A DNA stretch of 64,000 bases from Sthenelais limicola (taxonomy: Eukaryota; Annelida; Polychaeta; Phyllodocida; Sigalionidae), in NCBI GenBank assembly GCA_942159475.1, contig OW804096.1:138507972-138571971 (forward strand), written 5' to 3'. The notes beneath the pieces were generated by a model, which worked only from the letters and a program-made list of their open reading frames with translations, did no database searches and was not told the DNA's origin. The translations under genes were made by a program, and so were the position numbers. Below, piece after piece: positions 42,471-54,016 of the stretch; position 1 is the stretch's first letter, and each line of letters starts with the position of its first letter.

Positions 42471-42707
42471 TGAACGTGTAATGACATTTGCTCCTAAAGG
42501 AGCCAACTGGCTCTCAACCGTGCCTCGCCGTCTCTCCATCACAAGGGTGTTCCCCCGTGGCTGCGGACTCTCTTCATATACTACTGACTCTAGCTTAGCC
42601 AGGGAATTGTTACTGCGCACAACTTGTTCGTTGCAGTAGTCGAGGTAAAGTTGATATAAACTACATGTTTTTTAAATAATTTTATTTTGGACTCCATTTA
42701 GCGGTAG

Positions 42708-42877
42708 GAGTGAGTGAGATTTGTTGCTTTACGCCCTTATCAACACATTTTAATATGGTTATATCAAGGGCGGGAGAGCTGAGAGGGAGGCAGTTTATGA
42801 TCATACCCAGGAAATAGAGATAGAGAGAAGGAAGGGAGAGAGAGACAGAGAAAAGAGACAGAAAGGCACTTCCTACA
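42708..42877 (-). mobile_element. RepG (SINE-like)
   Basis: Minus-strand copy of a 170-bp repeat also at 45393 and 59695. Read on the plus strand it starts GAGTGAGTGAGATTTGTTGC TTTACGCCC, then GGTTATATCAAGGGCGGGAG and a GAGA-rich tract. Confidence 0.7.
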
Positions 42878-43963
42878 CTATATATTCTCAAAAGATCCAA
42901 TGTAAATATTACCAAAATGCAAGATTACAATACACTAATCCATTTAACAATATTGCTTCTTAATGAAGAAGAATTAGATAAATAATGACGATAAAGATTA
43001 ATATCAGGGCTCTGTTAATATCGAAGCATACCGTACGTAGTAAATTGGTAACTTAGTCTTAGGAACATTATTAAAGTTAAACATTGGATTAAATCAGGAA
43101 TGCACGGTCTACATAATAATTCATATAGGCCTATACGTATAAATTATAATATCTCCTTGATGAAATGGAAAATGCTAATGCATAGGCTTATATATTGTTA
43201 GTATTATGGGACGATGTCTGATTCACACATAAGATTTAGTTGTTCTTAATCATCTGATTATGTTGTCTAATGAGGGCTTGGAAATTGGATTTGAAAACTA
43301 TTTCTTTCAGGATATGAATTACAGAGTATAGCCTTCTTACTTTACTTATTCGACCCCCGTCCCTAGGTCATACTCTAATTCAATATTACTTTTTGGGTAG
43401 ATGCTCTTGTGTTGTCTTGAGTCGAGATGATGTGTGTGTGGGGTGGGGTGGGGGGGGGGGGGGGAATGCATATAATGTAACCCCAAAGTAAACAAATACA
43501 TGGGGAGAATATTTCAGCTCATGAGTGAGAGTAGGCTAAAGTGATAGTGATCGAGACATATTTTGGGATGATGAACCTATACTATAGGGCAAGGGGTCAG
43601 TACTTAAAACTATACACACATAATACTGATTAGGCAACATTTGGCCTTTTAATATGGTAGCTAGGGGAACAGGGGAGGAATATCGAAGACAGTTAGGCTA
43701 CATATCTTTTCTTTAAACAGAGTTATAGGCAGAGTATCCATCCATTTACGTTATGTATATCATAAATAGGGATGGATACGCTGACTACAAGATCTACCTC
43801 GGTTCATACCGTTTTTATCCATTGCAAAGTTGGAATCGCATGGTGTCATACATCAACAGATATATGCAGACATTTCTTTTCCACAACTGGAAGAGACAGA
43901 ATTAGTTTTTCATCATTTTTTTTTATGAAATGGGACAGATTTGATTGCCACAATGGCCTTACC

Positions 43964-43994
<31 letters not shown>

Positions 43995-44846
43995 AATTTT
44001 TTCAGAAACAATTCTCATTGTACCGTAACTTGACAAACAAACATAATTTCTCAGAAGTGACAGGTGTACTAAACTGTTCCCCACATTGTAAGCTCTGATA
44101 TTAGACATACATTTACAGAACCTCTATAAAAAAAACTTTTGTAAGCTCTGATATTATACATACATTTACAGAACATACAAAAAGTTAATAATATATCAGA
44201 ATGTAAAGGCATATGGGGCGAGTCTGAAAATACGATTCTATGTGGCCCCCTGGTTGAGTTAAAATAGCTGTCGTCCCCCTAGTGTCTATTGTCTCAATCA
44301 AATTTCATTTCTCATCATGTTTTCAGCCCCATTTTACATTTGTATATAATAGTGATGATTTCTAAAACTATAAGAAGTAAGGGCCACCTTGGCTTTATGT
44401 CGTTGACGCGGTGGATTGTTACCTTTACATTCATATGTTCCACCATTTTGTCTGGCAGGGCTTGAAATCCTCCCTAATGCTGGGGAGCTAATAGACCCCG
44501 CCGATATTATTGTTAAATAGATAAAAGTACCAACAACAACAAATCATTTTTGCATAGATACTCTTATTGCCATGACAAATAAACAATTTTTCACTGTGTG
44601 AAGTATAATCAGGATCATATTAATGCAAACCCCACATCTGCCTATGATGATCAGTTAGAATCAACCAGTTAGAAGCCTCTGCATTGACAAATATGAATGT
44701 GAAATGAATGGTATCAGCCAGAGCAGCTACTAAAAGGCTCAACAGGGTCAACTAAAATGGTTTCAAAATAGTTTTGAGCGGGGCAAGATATGCCTTTTAG
44801 ATTGATGTAGATAAACATCAATCTTATGCGATTGGGGAGACTTCTG
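42878..44846. other. unassigned intergenic sequence
   Basis: No gene. Contains G-run and (C)n(AC)n tracts (43437-43464, 43964-43995) and a 58-bp tandem duplication (44089-44195, TAAGCTCTGATATTANACAT twice). Confidence 0.5.
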
Positions 44847-45230
44847 TCAATTGGGGAGACTTCTGTCAATCATTGATAGCATCGTGGGTCCTCCCATCCT
44901 GGATATCAGTGTGGGGAATCTGTTGTTGATTCTGATATCAGCAGATGAGATCAGTGCCATGCTGGTAATGGCTGGGAGGGGGAGTGGGTTGGCGTTTAGG
45001 TGTGAATTAAAGGGGCACAAAGGATATGGATTTCTTGTTGTTATCTCTCCCCCCCTCCCCCACTTCCTCTCCCTCCTACTATCCCTACCTCTCCCCACCC
45101 CTGCCTCTTCTCTTTCCTCTCCCCCCCTCCATCCCCTCTCTTCCACCTCCTCCCTCTCTCCCTGTCTTTATCCCTCCTTGTCTCTATCCCTCCTTGTCTC
45201 TCTCTCCTCTCCCTCTTTTTAGAAAAATAT
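44847..45230 (+). other. unassigned ORF region and pyrimidine tract
   Basis: A 123-codon ORF begins MGRLLSIIDSIVGPPILDIS but runs into a C/T-only stretch (45048-45218). No motif recognised. A 22-bp phrase TTGGGGAGACTTCTGTCAAT is duplicated at its start (44833-44870). Confidence 0.35.
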
Positions 45231-45392
45231 AAGGTGAACATTCTCAGCTTCTGTACACACCTGCCAATTCTGTGCCTCATTTTCTTTCACATTCTGTTTA
45301 CCTTCTTATATCACAAGTTTGGGTGTTATCATATAGAAATGAGTGACATCTGCCTATTTGATATGTGTAGACGTATCAACACATGTGTTTGG

Positions 45393-45575
45393 TCCTGGGT
45401 AAGACCATAAAGTGCCTTTCTGTCTCTTTTCTCTGTCTCTCTCCCCCTTCTTCTCTATCTCTTTTTCCTGGGTATGATCATAAACTGCCTACCTCTCAGC
45501 TCTCCCACCCTTGATATAACCATATTAAATGTGTTGATAATGGTGTAAAGCAACCAATCTCACTCACTCACTCAA
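45393..45575 (+). mobile_element. RepG (SINE-like)
   Basis: GGGTAAGACCATAAAGTGCC, a TCTC-rich tract, GATATAACCATATTAAATGT and a CACTCACTCACTC end. Opposite orientation to the 42708 copy. Confidence 0.7.
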
Positions 45576-45810
45576 CACATGTGTGATACGCCCAATACAG
45601 AAGGGACTTGTTTTGATTGGTCACATATATCAAGTTGTGTCAATCAATGACGCTCATTTCATGACACTCATTTCATGACGCAACATTGTTTTGCCGAGTT
45701 GGAAGGTTGCGAGAAGGGTAAATAATGATCAGTCAAGGTTTTTGGGATCGATACATATTCAAAATGGGGGACTTGTAATATAAAAACAAAAAACAAACTT
45801 GTCATTGATA

Positions 45811-46052
45811 TTTGGGTCAGATTTTCAGAAAATGTACAATTGGCAGATCTACACTTTTGGTGAATTTTGTTATATTAGGCTGCAATTTGGTCAATACGAG
45901 GAAAATTTGAGTATATTCGGCATTGCATTGATTCTAGCAATCTGTTTCGTTAGGTTGAAGTACATTTTGAAAGTCATTTTCATCTTAAATTTGCGTTATT
46001 TGTTAGGATTGGTGAAGACAAATTGTACATTTTCTGAAAATCTGACCCATGT
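45811..46052 (+). mobile_element. RepB MITE
   Basis: TTTGGGTCAGATTTTCAGAA to TGAAAATCTGACCCATG, full length. Confidence 0.85.
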
Positions 46053-46893
46053 GTGGACACTCGTGAAAAACCTCCATTTCGTCCACCTTGTGTGCATAGA
46101 AACGTCCCAACATATCAATGACTCGTTGTCTTTTGTCTAAATATTTCCAGAATTATTTTAAAGCCAATATGATCAAGTAGTATCTTGGCTATACATTTTT
46201 CTTACATGAAATCTCATTCAACATTAATTGATTTAATGATTTGTGTGACAATGTTTGAAAAAATACCACACTTTCCCATAGACTCCTATAGTAAACCCCC
46301 GTTTTTTTTCAAGAGACTAGAAACAAAACTACTGGGGTAACATATATCTGGTTTCTTTTACCATTTATTTGTTTCTTTTGTAGTAAGGAACATTTCCTGA
46401 AAGTTTCATGCCAACTGCACTCATGACTGGTCACCTTTTTTTCATTGAACTGTTCTTTAATAGGAGGGATGTCTGGAAACATAATGATTATGGGCCTAAC
46501 TGAGCACCTCGGGCTGTAGACCTGTAGGAAACAACTTTATTTCTGTGAAATACATACGTGTGTAGATGCTACTTAATTGACATTCATCCATGGAACCGTG
46601 TCTCAGGAGGACCTTTGACAATTAGCCTTGATTGGAAGCACTGGTAATTGTGTCTAGCTGTTGGTGAGGTGATGCACTCTAATAGACCTAGATGAGAGGC
46701 CTGCAATGCTAATGTTAACGCACCAATCAAACCTTTTCCATGAATGCGAATGGGCGAGAGTGGGCCACAGCATTTGACAAGGGCAGATGATAAACAGCAA
46801 TGTCAGCATTATTAGAGTCAACATTGATATTTTCACTAATTCTAGGAGAAAATAAAGGTAGAAAGTCATATGCAATGTTATGTAACATAACGT
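46053..46893. other. unassigned intergenic sequence
   Basis: No gene or repeat recognised. Confidence 0.5.
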
Positions 46894-46960
46894 AATGTGT
46901 GATGTGTCACAGAAAAATGCGTCTAAAGTCGCAAAAAGGATTCTTTTCCAAATGGTTATC
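46894..46960 (+). mobile_element. RepC end fragment
   Basis: TGTGTGATGTGTCACAGAAA and AGTCGCAAAAAGGATTCTTT only. Confidence 0.55.
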
Positions 46961-47010
46961 CATATGGTATACGGGAAGAGCGATTTCTATGAAAAGAGGT
47001 AGAAAAGAGG

Positions 47011-48306
47011 GGTTTCTTTGTCTCACATGTTCTCGGAGTTTGTTGTTTTACAAACCCTTTTACTCATCTGTAAAGTTTTGCCCACCCTCTCTGGAGGAAA
47101 TCGGATGTGGTTTGTGAAGGTATCTGGGGTGGAAATGTGATTTTAAAGCCGTTTTTAAATTGGGATCTACACACTCTATTTATAGCCTGGGAAAGCCCCT
47201 GTGAGATACTATGTCATTTCCCATAGGTTACTACCTCCCTTCCAGGGGGACCCGACTACATGCAGAGGAGTGGGAGAGGGTGGGGGTTTGGATGGGGGAG
47301 GGGAGGGAGAAGGTATGTGTAGATCCTGATCCTGAGGGGAGAGTGAAGAAAAGGGAGAGGGTGGGGAAAAAGGAGAGGGGAGGGGGAGGGAAAGAAAAGG
47401 GGGAAGGGAGAGAAAGCGAGAAGGGGGAGCATGAGAAAGAGGGGAGGGAGAAGGGGGGGGGAATCAGAGATGGGGTTGGGACAGAAAAACAGGTATGAGA
47501 GATAGAAGAGGGGGAGGGAAAAGAGGGAGAGGGGGAAGTGTGGGGAGAGAGGGGGGTACTTTGCTTGTCTAATATATAAAGCTCAAGATGGGTTTATTTG
47601 TCACGCATGTTCTGGGAATCTGGAATGTCCCCATCTTTTTTGGGGGTCTCTACAGTTCTGTTGACCCTGTGTGGAGGACATAATTATTATGTGGTTTGTG
47701 AAGGTTTAATTCTGGGGTGAAAATGGGATTTTGAAGCCTTTTTTAAATTGGGATCTCCACACTCTATTTATAGCCTGGGAAAGCTCCTGTGGGATACTAC
47801 GTCATTTCCCACAACCTACTACGTCATTTTCAGGGGGACCTAACTACATGCAGAGAAGTGGGATAGTCCATGAACCTGGACCCTCGCTCCGCAGAGAGTA
47901 GTGTGGGACTGTACTAGAGTCTAAGAAGTGGGAGAGTGAAGAAGAGGGAAGGGAAAGGGTGGGGGTATTGGAGAGGGGGAGGAGAGGGTGTAGGAGGGGG
48001 AGAGGGGGGAATAGGAGAGGGGGAGGGAAAGAAGGAGTGGAGAGGGGAGGGAGAGGGTGTAGGAGGGGGAGAGTGAAGAAAAGGGAGAATGGGGAATACG
48101 AGAGGGGAGGGGGCGGGAAAGAAGAGGGTGAAGGAAAAGAGGGGAGGGAGAGGATGTAGAGGAAGGGAGAGAAAGTGGGGAGGGGGAGCATGAGGGAGAG
48201 GGGAGAATGGGAGATGGGGTTGGAAGAGAAAAACAGGTGTGAAAGACAGAGAAGAGGGGGAGGGAAAAGAGGGAGAGGGAGAAGTGTGGGCAGGGAGGGT
48301 CCGGGT
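47011..48306. repeat. 580-bp tandem duplication with purine tracts
   Basis: Unit 1 (47011-47590) and unit 2 (47591-48306) share GTGGTTTGTGAAGGT, AAATTGGGATCTNCACACTC and TATTTATAGCCTGGGAAAGC in order. Each then runs into a G/A-only tract of about 300 bp (47260-47555, 47930-48303). Unit 2 also carries a 60-bp insertion. Confidence 0.85.
47864..47923. mobile_element. 60-bp insertion with a 10-bp direct repeat
   Basis: Absent from unit 1 of the tandem duplication. Flanked by AGAAGTGGGA at 47854-47863 and 47924-47933. Starts TAGTCC and ends GAGTCTA. Too short to classify. Confidence 0.6.
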
Positions 48307-49011
48307 ACTTTGCTAGTTATTCATAAGAACTCTTTGTATATTGTTATGTTAGTTTGTTATTCCATAGTTCTATTAGTTGACATTTGTCTGATTTGTGCAC
48401 ATTTAATTTTGCACTAAATCTTATTTCCAATGTGTTTTAGCTTTTTTTCTTAGTTTCAGTTCCATTCACGTTGTTTGTTTCCTTCTTTCTATGCGACATG
48501 TTGTTGTTTTAGACCATTCTTTCAGACGAGAATCCGGGCATTTACAGGTGGCGCTACGATCGGCGGCAAAAACTCGGGTGAATACGACAGCTGAGTGCCA
48601 TAGACGCTAACGCTAAAATACCTGTTTTCAACCCCTTTGAAACCATACATAAACGGGTCAAAATGCTATGATCCTACATGGATATATCAAGTATTGTTCA
48701 TACATTGCAGTCGCTTGTTCCGTTTTGCCGACAATTGTGTATACTTTAAGACATCAAGGGGGAAAGTTGGAGATTTTAAGCTGGGTTGCTATGGTCGTCA
48801 AGGGCGGGATTCCCCCACGGCCAGGCCCACTGCTCGCCAAGATGCACTGTCACGTGACCAGATGAGCGGATGCCGTCTCAAAGAATGTCTTTGTTCTGTA
48901 GTATTTAGTTGGTTGGTGTATCCCTTAGTTCACTCATGTTTTGCTCATGTTTATGCATAGCCAAATACCGTATACGGTGACCAATCACAGCTGGTCCCTG
49001 GAAAAGCCTTT
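48307..49011. promoter_or_regulatory. possible regulatory region upstream of the MS4A-like gene
   Basis: From 48520 to 48900 the sequence is less AT-rich and contains GTCACGTGAC (48849-48858), a perfect E-box palindrome of USF/TFEB type. No exon can be proved here. It lies about 4.9 kb before the first coding exon. Confidence 0.25.
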
Positions 49012-49830
49012 GGGTCAAGTCTTCAGAAAATGTACCAAATTTAAGGCAAAAACCGGGTTCAAAAAACAGTTAACATAACCAGACAGATTTATTGAATGAA
49101 TACAATACAGAACATACTCAGATATACTTGGTATTTATCTATTTTCACTCTAATCTAGCAGAATTTGAGAGATGTGTATTTTCACACACGGGTCAAATCT
49201 TCAGAAAATATACAATTGGCCTTCACCAATCCTCTCAAATAACCCAAATTTAAGGCAAAATCAGGTTCAAAATACAGTTCAACATAACCAGACAGATTTA
49301 TTGAATGAATACAATACAGAATATACTCAGATATACTTGGTATTTATCTATTTTCACTCTAATCTAGCAGAATTTGAGAGATGTGTATTTTCACACACGG
49401 GTCAAATCTTCAGAAAATGTACAATTGGCCTTCACCAATCCTCTCAAATAACCCAAATTTAAGAGGAAAATCAGGTTCAAAATATAGTTTAACATAACCA
49501 GACAGATTTATTGAATGAATACAATACAGAGGGCTCCTGAGGGGGGTGTCTAATTTTTCTTGTCGCTACCAAGAAACAACAATTGTCACTTGTCACTAAG
49601 ACAATTCTTTTGTCGTTTGTCACTTAATTTCCGTAAAAATGGCCCGTTTTGTCGGTCACTAGTAAGGTCTTTGTTGATTTGTCAGGCTAAGAAAGTGTTT
49701 TGTCGTTTGTCACTTGATGCCCATGTCAATTGTCGATTCTAAGAATAAGCCTTGTCGATTTGTTGAATTAACCCCTCAAGAGCCCTATACAGAACATACT
49801 CAGATATACTTGGTACAATATAGGCTAGAA
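49012..49830 (-). mobile_element. RepB head-to-tail tandem cluster
   Basis: Units start at 49012, 49190 and 49399. The last two starts are 209 bp apart and the junction GTGTATTTTCACACACGGGT is identical at both. The third unit is interrupted by a 255-bp insertion and resumes as CATACTCAGATATACTTGGT. Each unit lacks its right terminal repeat. Confidence 0.85.
49531..49785. mobile_element. 255-bp hAT-like MITE inside tandem RepB
   Basis: GGGCTCCTGAGGGG and CCCCTCAAGAGCCC are inverted ends with one mismatch. Flanks AATACAGA (49523-49530) and TATACAGA (49786-49793) differ at one base, consistent with an 8-bp duplication. The interior repeats TTTGTCGTTTGTCACTT. Confidence 0.8.
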
Positions 49831-49987
49831 TCTAATGTCATCACCAGTCCGACCTGGGCCAGCTCTGCCGCTGGTAGCAGGACTAGACACAGATCAATAG
49901 TTATGTAAGAGGTAAATAATAGCAAACAATCAAGATGCTAATAGCACGACCTTTTGTCCACTCCAGATCTACTACAATAGTTGCATG

Positions 49988-50246
49988 TGAGTCAAATCTT
50001 CAGATAATGTACAATTGGCCTTCACCAATCCTCTCAAATAACCCAAATTTAAGAGGAAAATCAGGTTCAAAATGTAGTTTAACAATACATAACCAGACAG
50101 ATTTATTGAATGGATACAATACATAATACACTCAGATATACCTAGTATTTTTTATATATATATAAAATGTATTTTCACTCTAATTTAGTAGAATTTGATA
50201 GATGTGTAAAACTGTAGATTGTGCATTTTCTGAAAATCTGACCTCT
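49988..50246 (-). mobile_element. RepB MITE
   Basis: GAGTCAAATCTTCAGATAAT to TGAAAATCTGACC, with a (TA)n expansion near 50150. Confidence 0.8.
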
Positions 50247-50278
50247 GTATTGATCAGTATGATAACAATGTTAATACG

Positions 50279-50453
50279 CAGTCTAGGCCCAAAGATGAGA
50301 GAGACTCTTCAAACGGAGGGAAAGCCTCTCGCCTCAAACCGCAAAATGTCATTATTATCCCATTAGATCTAGGCCGGGAAACCGATTAGCGAAATAGGCG
50401 TCCAATCCCTGACATGCCATTTTTATCTGATCTGAAGGTTTGGGCCTGGACTG
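50279..50453 (+). mobile_element. RepE MITE, internally deleted
   Basis: CAGTCTAGGCCCAAAGATGA to GGTTTGGGCCTGGACTG. Confidence 0.8.
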
Positions 50454-50930
50454 TACAATCCTAGCCGTTAGAATCATTAGTAATAAAACATAAGACTTAT
50501 CACTTATTGGACACACAGTTGACACACAGCGTGTAAGTAAAGAACGAGATTGTAGATCCAGTTCTTTACTTAAGCGTCCGTTCGGAAAGCGATTCCTATA
50601 AGTTGATTATTATACATGCTTAATTTTGCATGTAAAACATGCTTAATCAAAAAGATAATAATATATCTGGTTTTCTTACAAGAGGAATATAACTAGAAAC
50701 AGGTGAAACGATTGAGGAAGAAAGCACTCGCTCTGGCAAACTTGCGTCGGCAGACTTGTGTAGGCATTCATGCGTCACCAAACTTGTGTCGGCATGACAA
50801 CACACCGGTAATGTACTAGTCCATTACTATGGAAGACCGGAATGGGTAGTAAAGAACTCGGGCTTCCGATACCGGGTCAACCTCGGGTCGGGACCGGCAC
50901 CGGACCGGCACCGGACCGGGGCTTAAATTA

Positions 50931-50997
50931 CCGGGGCTCCGATGACCGGGGCTCCGATGACCGGGGCTCCGATGACCGGGGCTCCGATGACCGGTCA
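50931..50997. repeat. 15-16-bp tandem repeat ACCGGGGCTCCGATG
   Basis: Five head-to-tail units in the left subterminal region of the 2.2-kb element. Confidence 0.9.
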
Positions 50998-51000
50998 ACT

Positions 51001-51420
51001 AATGTCTAAAATTATGTCCGAATACTTATGCTCATTACTCAAAAACTATTTAAGCCTTTTACACAATTTAAATTGTATTAAATACCCCAACATATCTATT
51101 TGACTTTCCTAATTTTATATGATTATTGCGCAATTATTTGTACCTCTATTTCCAATCGTTGGTAAAGTAGCTATAAAATATATTCTATAGGATGAGCTAT
51201 TCGCCGACATAATGTCTAAAATTATGTCCGAATACTTCTGCTCATTACTCAAAAACTATTTAAGCTTTTTACACAATTTAAATTGCATTAAATACCCCAA
51301 CATATCTATTTGACTTTCCTAATTTTATATGATTATTGCGCAATTATTTCTACCTCTATTTCCAATCGTTGGAAAAGTAGCTATAAAATATTTTCTATAG
51401 GATGAGCTATTCGCCGACAT
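51001..51420. repeat. 210-bp tandem pair
   Basis: Two units, 51001-51210 and 51211-51420, differ at only a handful of positions (for example TTATGCTC against TTCTGCTC). AT-rich, noncoding. Confidence 0.92.
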
Positions 51421-51488
51421 AATTAGTTTCAAGGAGATATAATTTTTCACGAAATATGACATATATATCCTCACCCATAGGCCTATAA

Positions 51489-51613
51489 TTATGTGATGTA
51501 TTTTCCAATGTCATTCATTCACAAGATCTCTTCATGGAATGTTCCATTTTTGTAGGGCTTATTACTTTAGGTCATATTAATTTATGTACCAAAGTTCAAG
51601 ACAGTGTATTAAA
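51489..51613 (+). mobile_element. RepC, left half
   Basis: ATGTGATGTATTTTCCAATG, ATTCACAAGATCTCTTCATG and AAGTTCAAGACAGTGTATTA match other RepC left halves. Confidence 0.6.
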
Positions 51614-51642
51614 TAGTCAAAGAGATTTAATGTATTACGAAA

Positions 51643-52024
51643 ATGATGATGTGGGGTTCAAGAAATGTGAAAATAAGTTTTGACTTCTTGAAACAGAGTT
51701 ACGAAAATGGAGGCTTAAATGTGAGATGCATAGATGAAATCATTAAAACTAACAGAATCAAATGGTTTCAAAGAATGCTGTACAACAACCAACCCAAATT
51801 GGTAGGAATTTCAGAGGCTTTTTATGGTGAAAAAATAAGACATGTACTGACGATTAAATGCATGCCCCAGAAATCTCTGAGCGGATTCTATACAGAAGTG
51901 CATAATATAATGTGGAGATCCATCAGGAATAATAGCAACAATATAAGAAAAGTCTCACAAATAAATCCAGTTTCGTCACAGAAGTGGAGATGCCTGTATA
52001 GCAATAGCCTGAATGCAGTACCTA
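51643..52024 (+). mobile_element. LINE fragment, region after the reverse transcriptase core
   Basis: WGSRNVKISFDFLKQSYENG GLNVRCIDEIIKTNRIKWF: the pattern 'x-GGL-N-hydrophobic... K...KWFxRML' is typical of LINE proteins just past the polymerase palm/thumb. About 125 codons are open before the frame runs into RepB. Fragment only. Confidence 0.55.
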
Positions 52025-52240
52025 TATGGGTCGCCTTCACCAATCCTCTCAAATAACCCACATTTAAAACAAAAATTGAGCTTAATGCAGTTTAACATAA
52101 CAGAACTGATACTTTAAATCAATGTGATACCAAATATACTCAGATGTACCCTGTATTCATCATTTTCCAGTCTCCAGTCCAGTATTTCCTGAATATGTAG
52201 ATCTGCCAATTGTACATTTTTTGAAAATCTGACCCCTATA
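52025..52240 (-). mobile_element. RepB MITE, left end deleted
   Basis: TATGGGTC is joined directly to GCCTTCACCAATCCTCTC; the right end TGAAAATCTGACCCCTATA is intact. Confidence 0.8.
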
Positions 52241-52277
52241 GAGCCACTAGTTGGCCGTGACGGCCGCTCTTTCTCTG

Positions 52278-52329
52278 AGTTTTTTTTTTTTTTGTGTGTG
52301 TGTGTGTGTGTGTGGGGGGGGGGGGGGGC
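52278..52329. repeat. (T)n(TG)n(G)n tract
   Basis: Simple sequence: T-run, TG dinucleotides, then G-run. Confidence 0.95.
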
Positions 52330-53182
52330 TGGTAGGTCTGAGAAGCAACAATTTTGATTTTCTCCACGAGATCTTATTTAAAACGCCTCCAAGCCTTCTG
52401 CGGATACCTCTGGGTAGTACCTCCAGACGCCACTTGGGGTCTACATTGCAACTCATGATGATATTTGTAATTCATATTATGCGATTAATTTATTGTTAAT
52501 TAACCATTCATATTATTTAATCCAGACTTTAACCATGATGATTATTACATATTTTACTATTTACGTTCAAGTTTGTACTTATTTCATTATTATATTTATT
52601 TAGTTATTCCTGTTTTGTATTGCAAACATAATGTTTTCTTGTGTTGAAAATCATTCATATACCTCATGTCGGTTGGGTTCCGATGACCGGGGCCCCCGAT
52701 GACCGGGCCTCCGAGGAAATTTTCTCCCGGTTATCGGCCGAGGCGCCGAGGACCGGGGGGACCCGACCCGATAGTGTACCGATATCGGTAAATCTTGACC
52801 GGGCCGGTCATCGGAGCACGGGGAAATTTATCTCGGACCGGGAGCTAAGTTCCCGGTGACAGGCCGGTCCTGTACCGATGTATTAGTAACCCGATTTTTA
52901 TATTTTTAAGGTGTCGCTATAGTAATTGTATGGGAAAATAAAGTTTCTTAATATACCGGGTCTGGTGTTGACCGGGACCGGACCGGGCCGGTACCGGGCA
53001 GGTCCGTTATCGCAATACCGAGAATTATAGTACCCATTACGGTCTTCCATACATTACCACGTTACAAGTAATGAACGGCTGTCGGGGCCTCGTTTGTGAA
53101 TGCGTGTATAATAATTTATATTATATATATCATTGCCATCGATGATCATCACTATGTGTCCGCCATTATCACAGATGTAATG

Positions 53183-53416
53183 TATTGGGTCAGATCGTCG
53201 AAAAATGTACAAGTTGCCTTCACCAAATATCTTCAATTTAAGACAAAAATCAAAATTCAAAATACAGTTCAGCATGACCAAACCGATTTTTTAAAACAAA
53301 GTAATTGTAGATAGACTCAGATATGCCTAGTATTTAACACATTTCAGCCTATTTTAGCGGAATTTTAAAAATGTGTAGAGCTGCCGATTGTATATTTTCT
53401 GAAAATCTGATCCTAT
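53183..53416 (-). mobile_element. RepB MITE
   Basis: TTGGGTCAGATCGTCGAAAA to CTGAAAATCTGATCCTAT. It lies about 570 bp upstream of the first MS4A-like coding exon. Confidence 0.8.
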
Positions 53417-53779
53417 CATGTAAAGTGTGGAGAATGTAGAGCATCATCTACGGTCTCCCTACACTTAGGGGAATTCTGTAATAAGTCGCAGGGGGCCTGT
53501 TGCGCGACATCCTTTAATTCTTATTGTGCAGGTGTATCAGGTATCGACATGTTTTTGATCAAAGAAATAATCTAATATGTAAAGTATGTAACAATTATTG
53601 CTATATTATTAAGGTCAAATCAGAGGGTCTAAACTCCTTCATAGAAGGAGAACTTCCATCCTGTCCGGACACACTATCGTTTACAAAGAAATAGTGGAAC
53701 AATCCACCATTATAACAAATAATATAAAACCATCAAATTAATGTTTAATTGTTACTTTTCTTTATGTTTCAGCGCCAGT

Positions 53780-54016
53780 ATGATGCCGGCACACATCGCG
53801 CAGGGCCACCATACGCCCGGCTACGTGTACGGAGGCGTTACGGTGGGTCTGCCGGCTCGTAATGGATTCTGGGCGAAGATGGCAGCAGCTCTGGGCGTTA
53901 CCCAGCTCATCATAGGCACGTCATGTATTGTTTTTCATGTTGTTGCTTTCTTTATGGATACAACTTCTCACAAACCTTTGCACTACCTCGCTGAAGGCAT
54001 TCTTACAGGCAGTGTG
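53780..54016 (+). CDS. MS4A-like exon 1 (coding from 53780)
   Basis: Acceptor GTTTCAG ends at 53772, then 7 nt and ATG-ATG. 79 codons: an N-terminal cytosolic segment rich in His/Gly/Tyr, TM1 and the start of TM2. Donor GTAAGT. Confidence 0.88.

Larger units (their letters stand above)
50828..53051. mobile_element. 2.2-kb DNA element with ACCGG-rich ends
   Basis: TATGGAAGACCG at 50828 is inverted at 53040-53051. CATTAC is repeated directly outside (50822-50827, 53052-53057). Both ends are dense with ACCGGG-type motifs, including five copies of ACCGGGGCTCCGATG at 50931-50995 and similar text at 52677-52870. The interior is patchwork: a 210-bp tandem pair, RepC, LINE and RepB fragments. Confidence 0.75.

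Noticed and set aside
44851..45222. 123-codon ORF MGRLLSIIDS...
   Set aside because: No domain recognised, no splice context, and the second half is a C/T tract. Kept only as unassigned.
47211..48417. Gly/Glu/Arg-rich ORFs on both strands
   Set aside because: Low-complexity translation of purine tracts.
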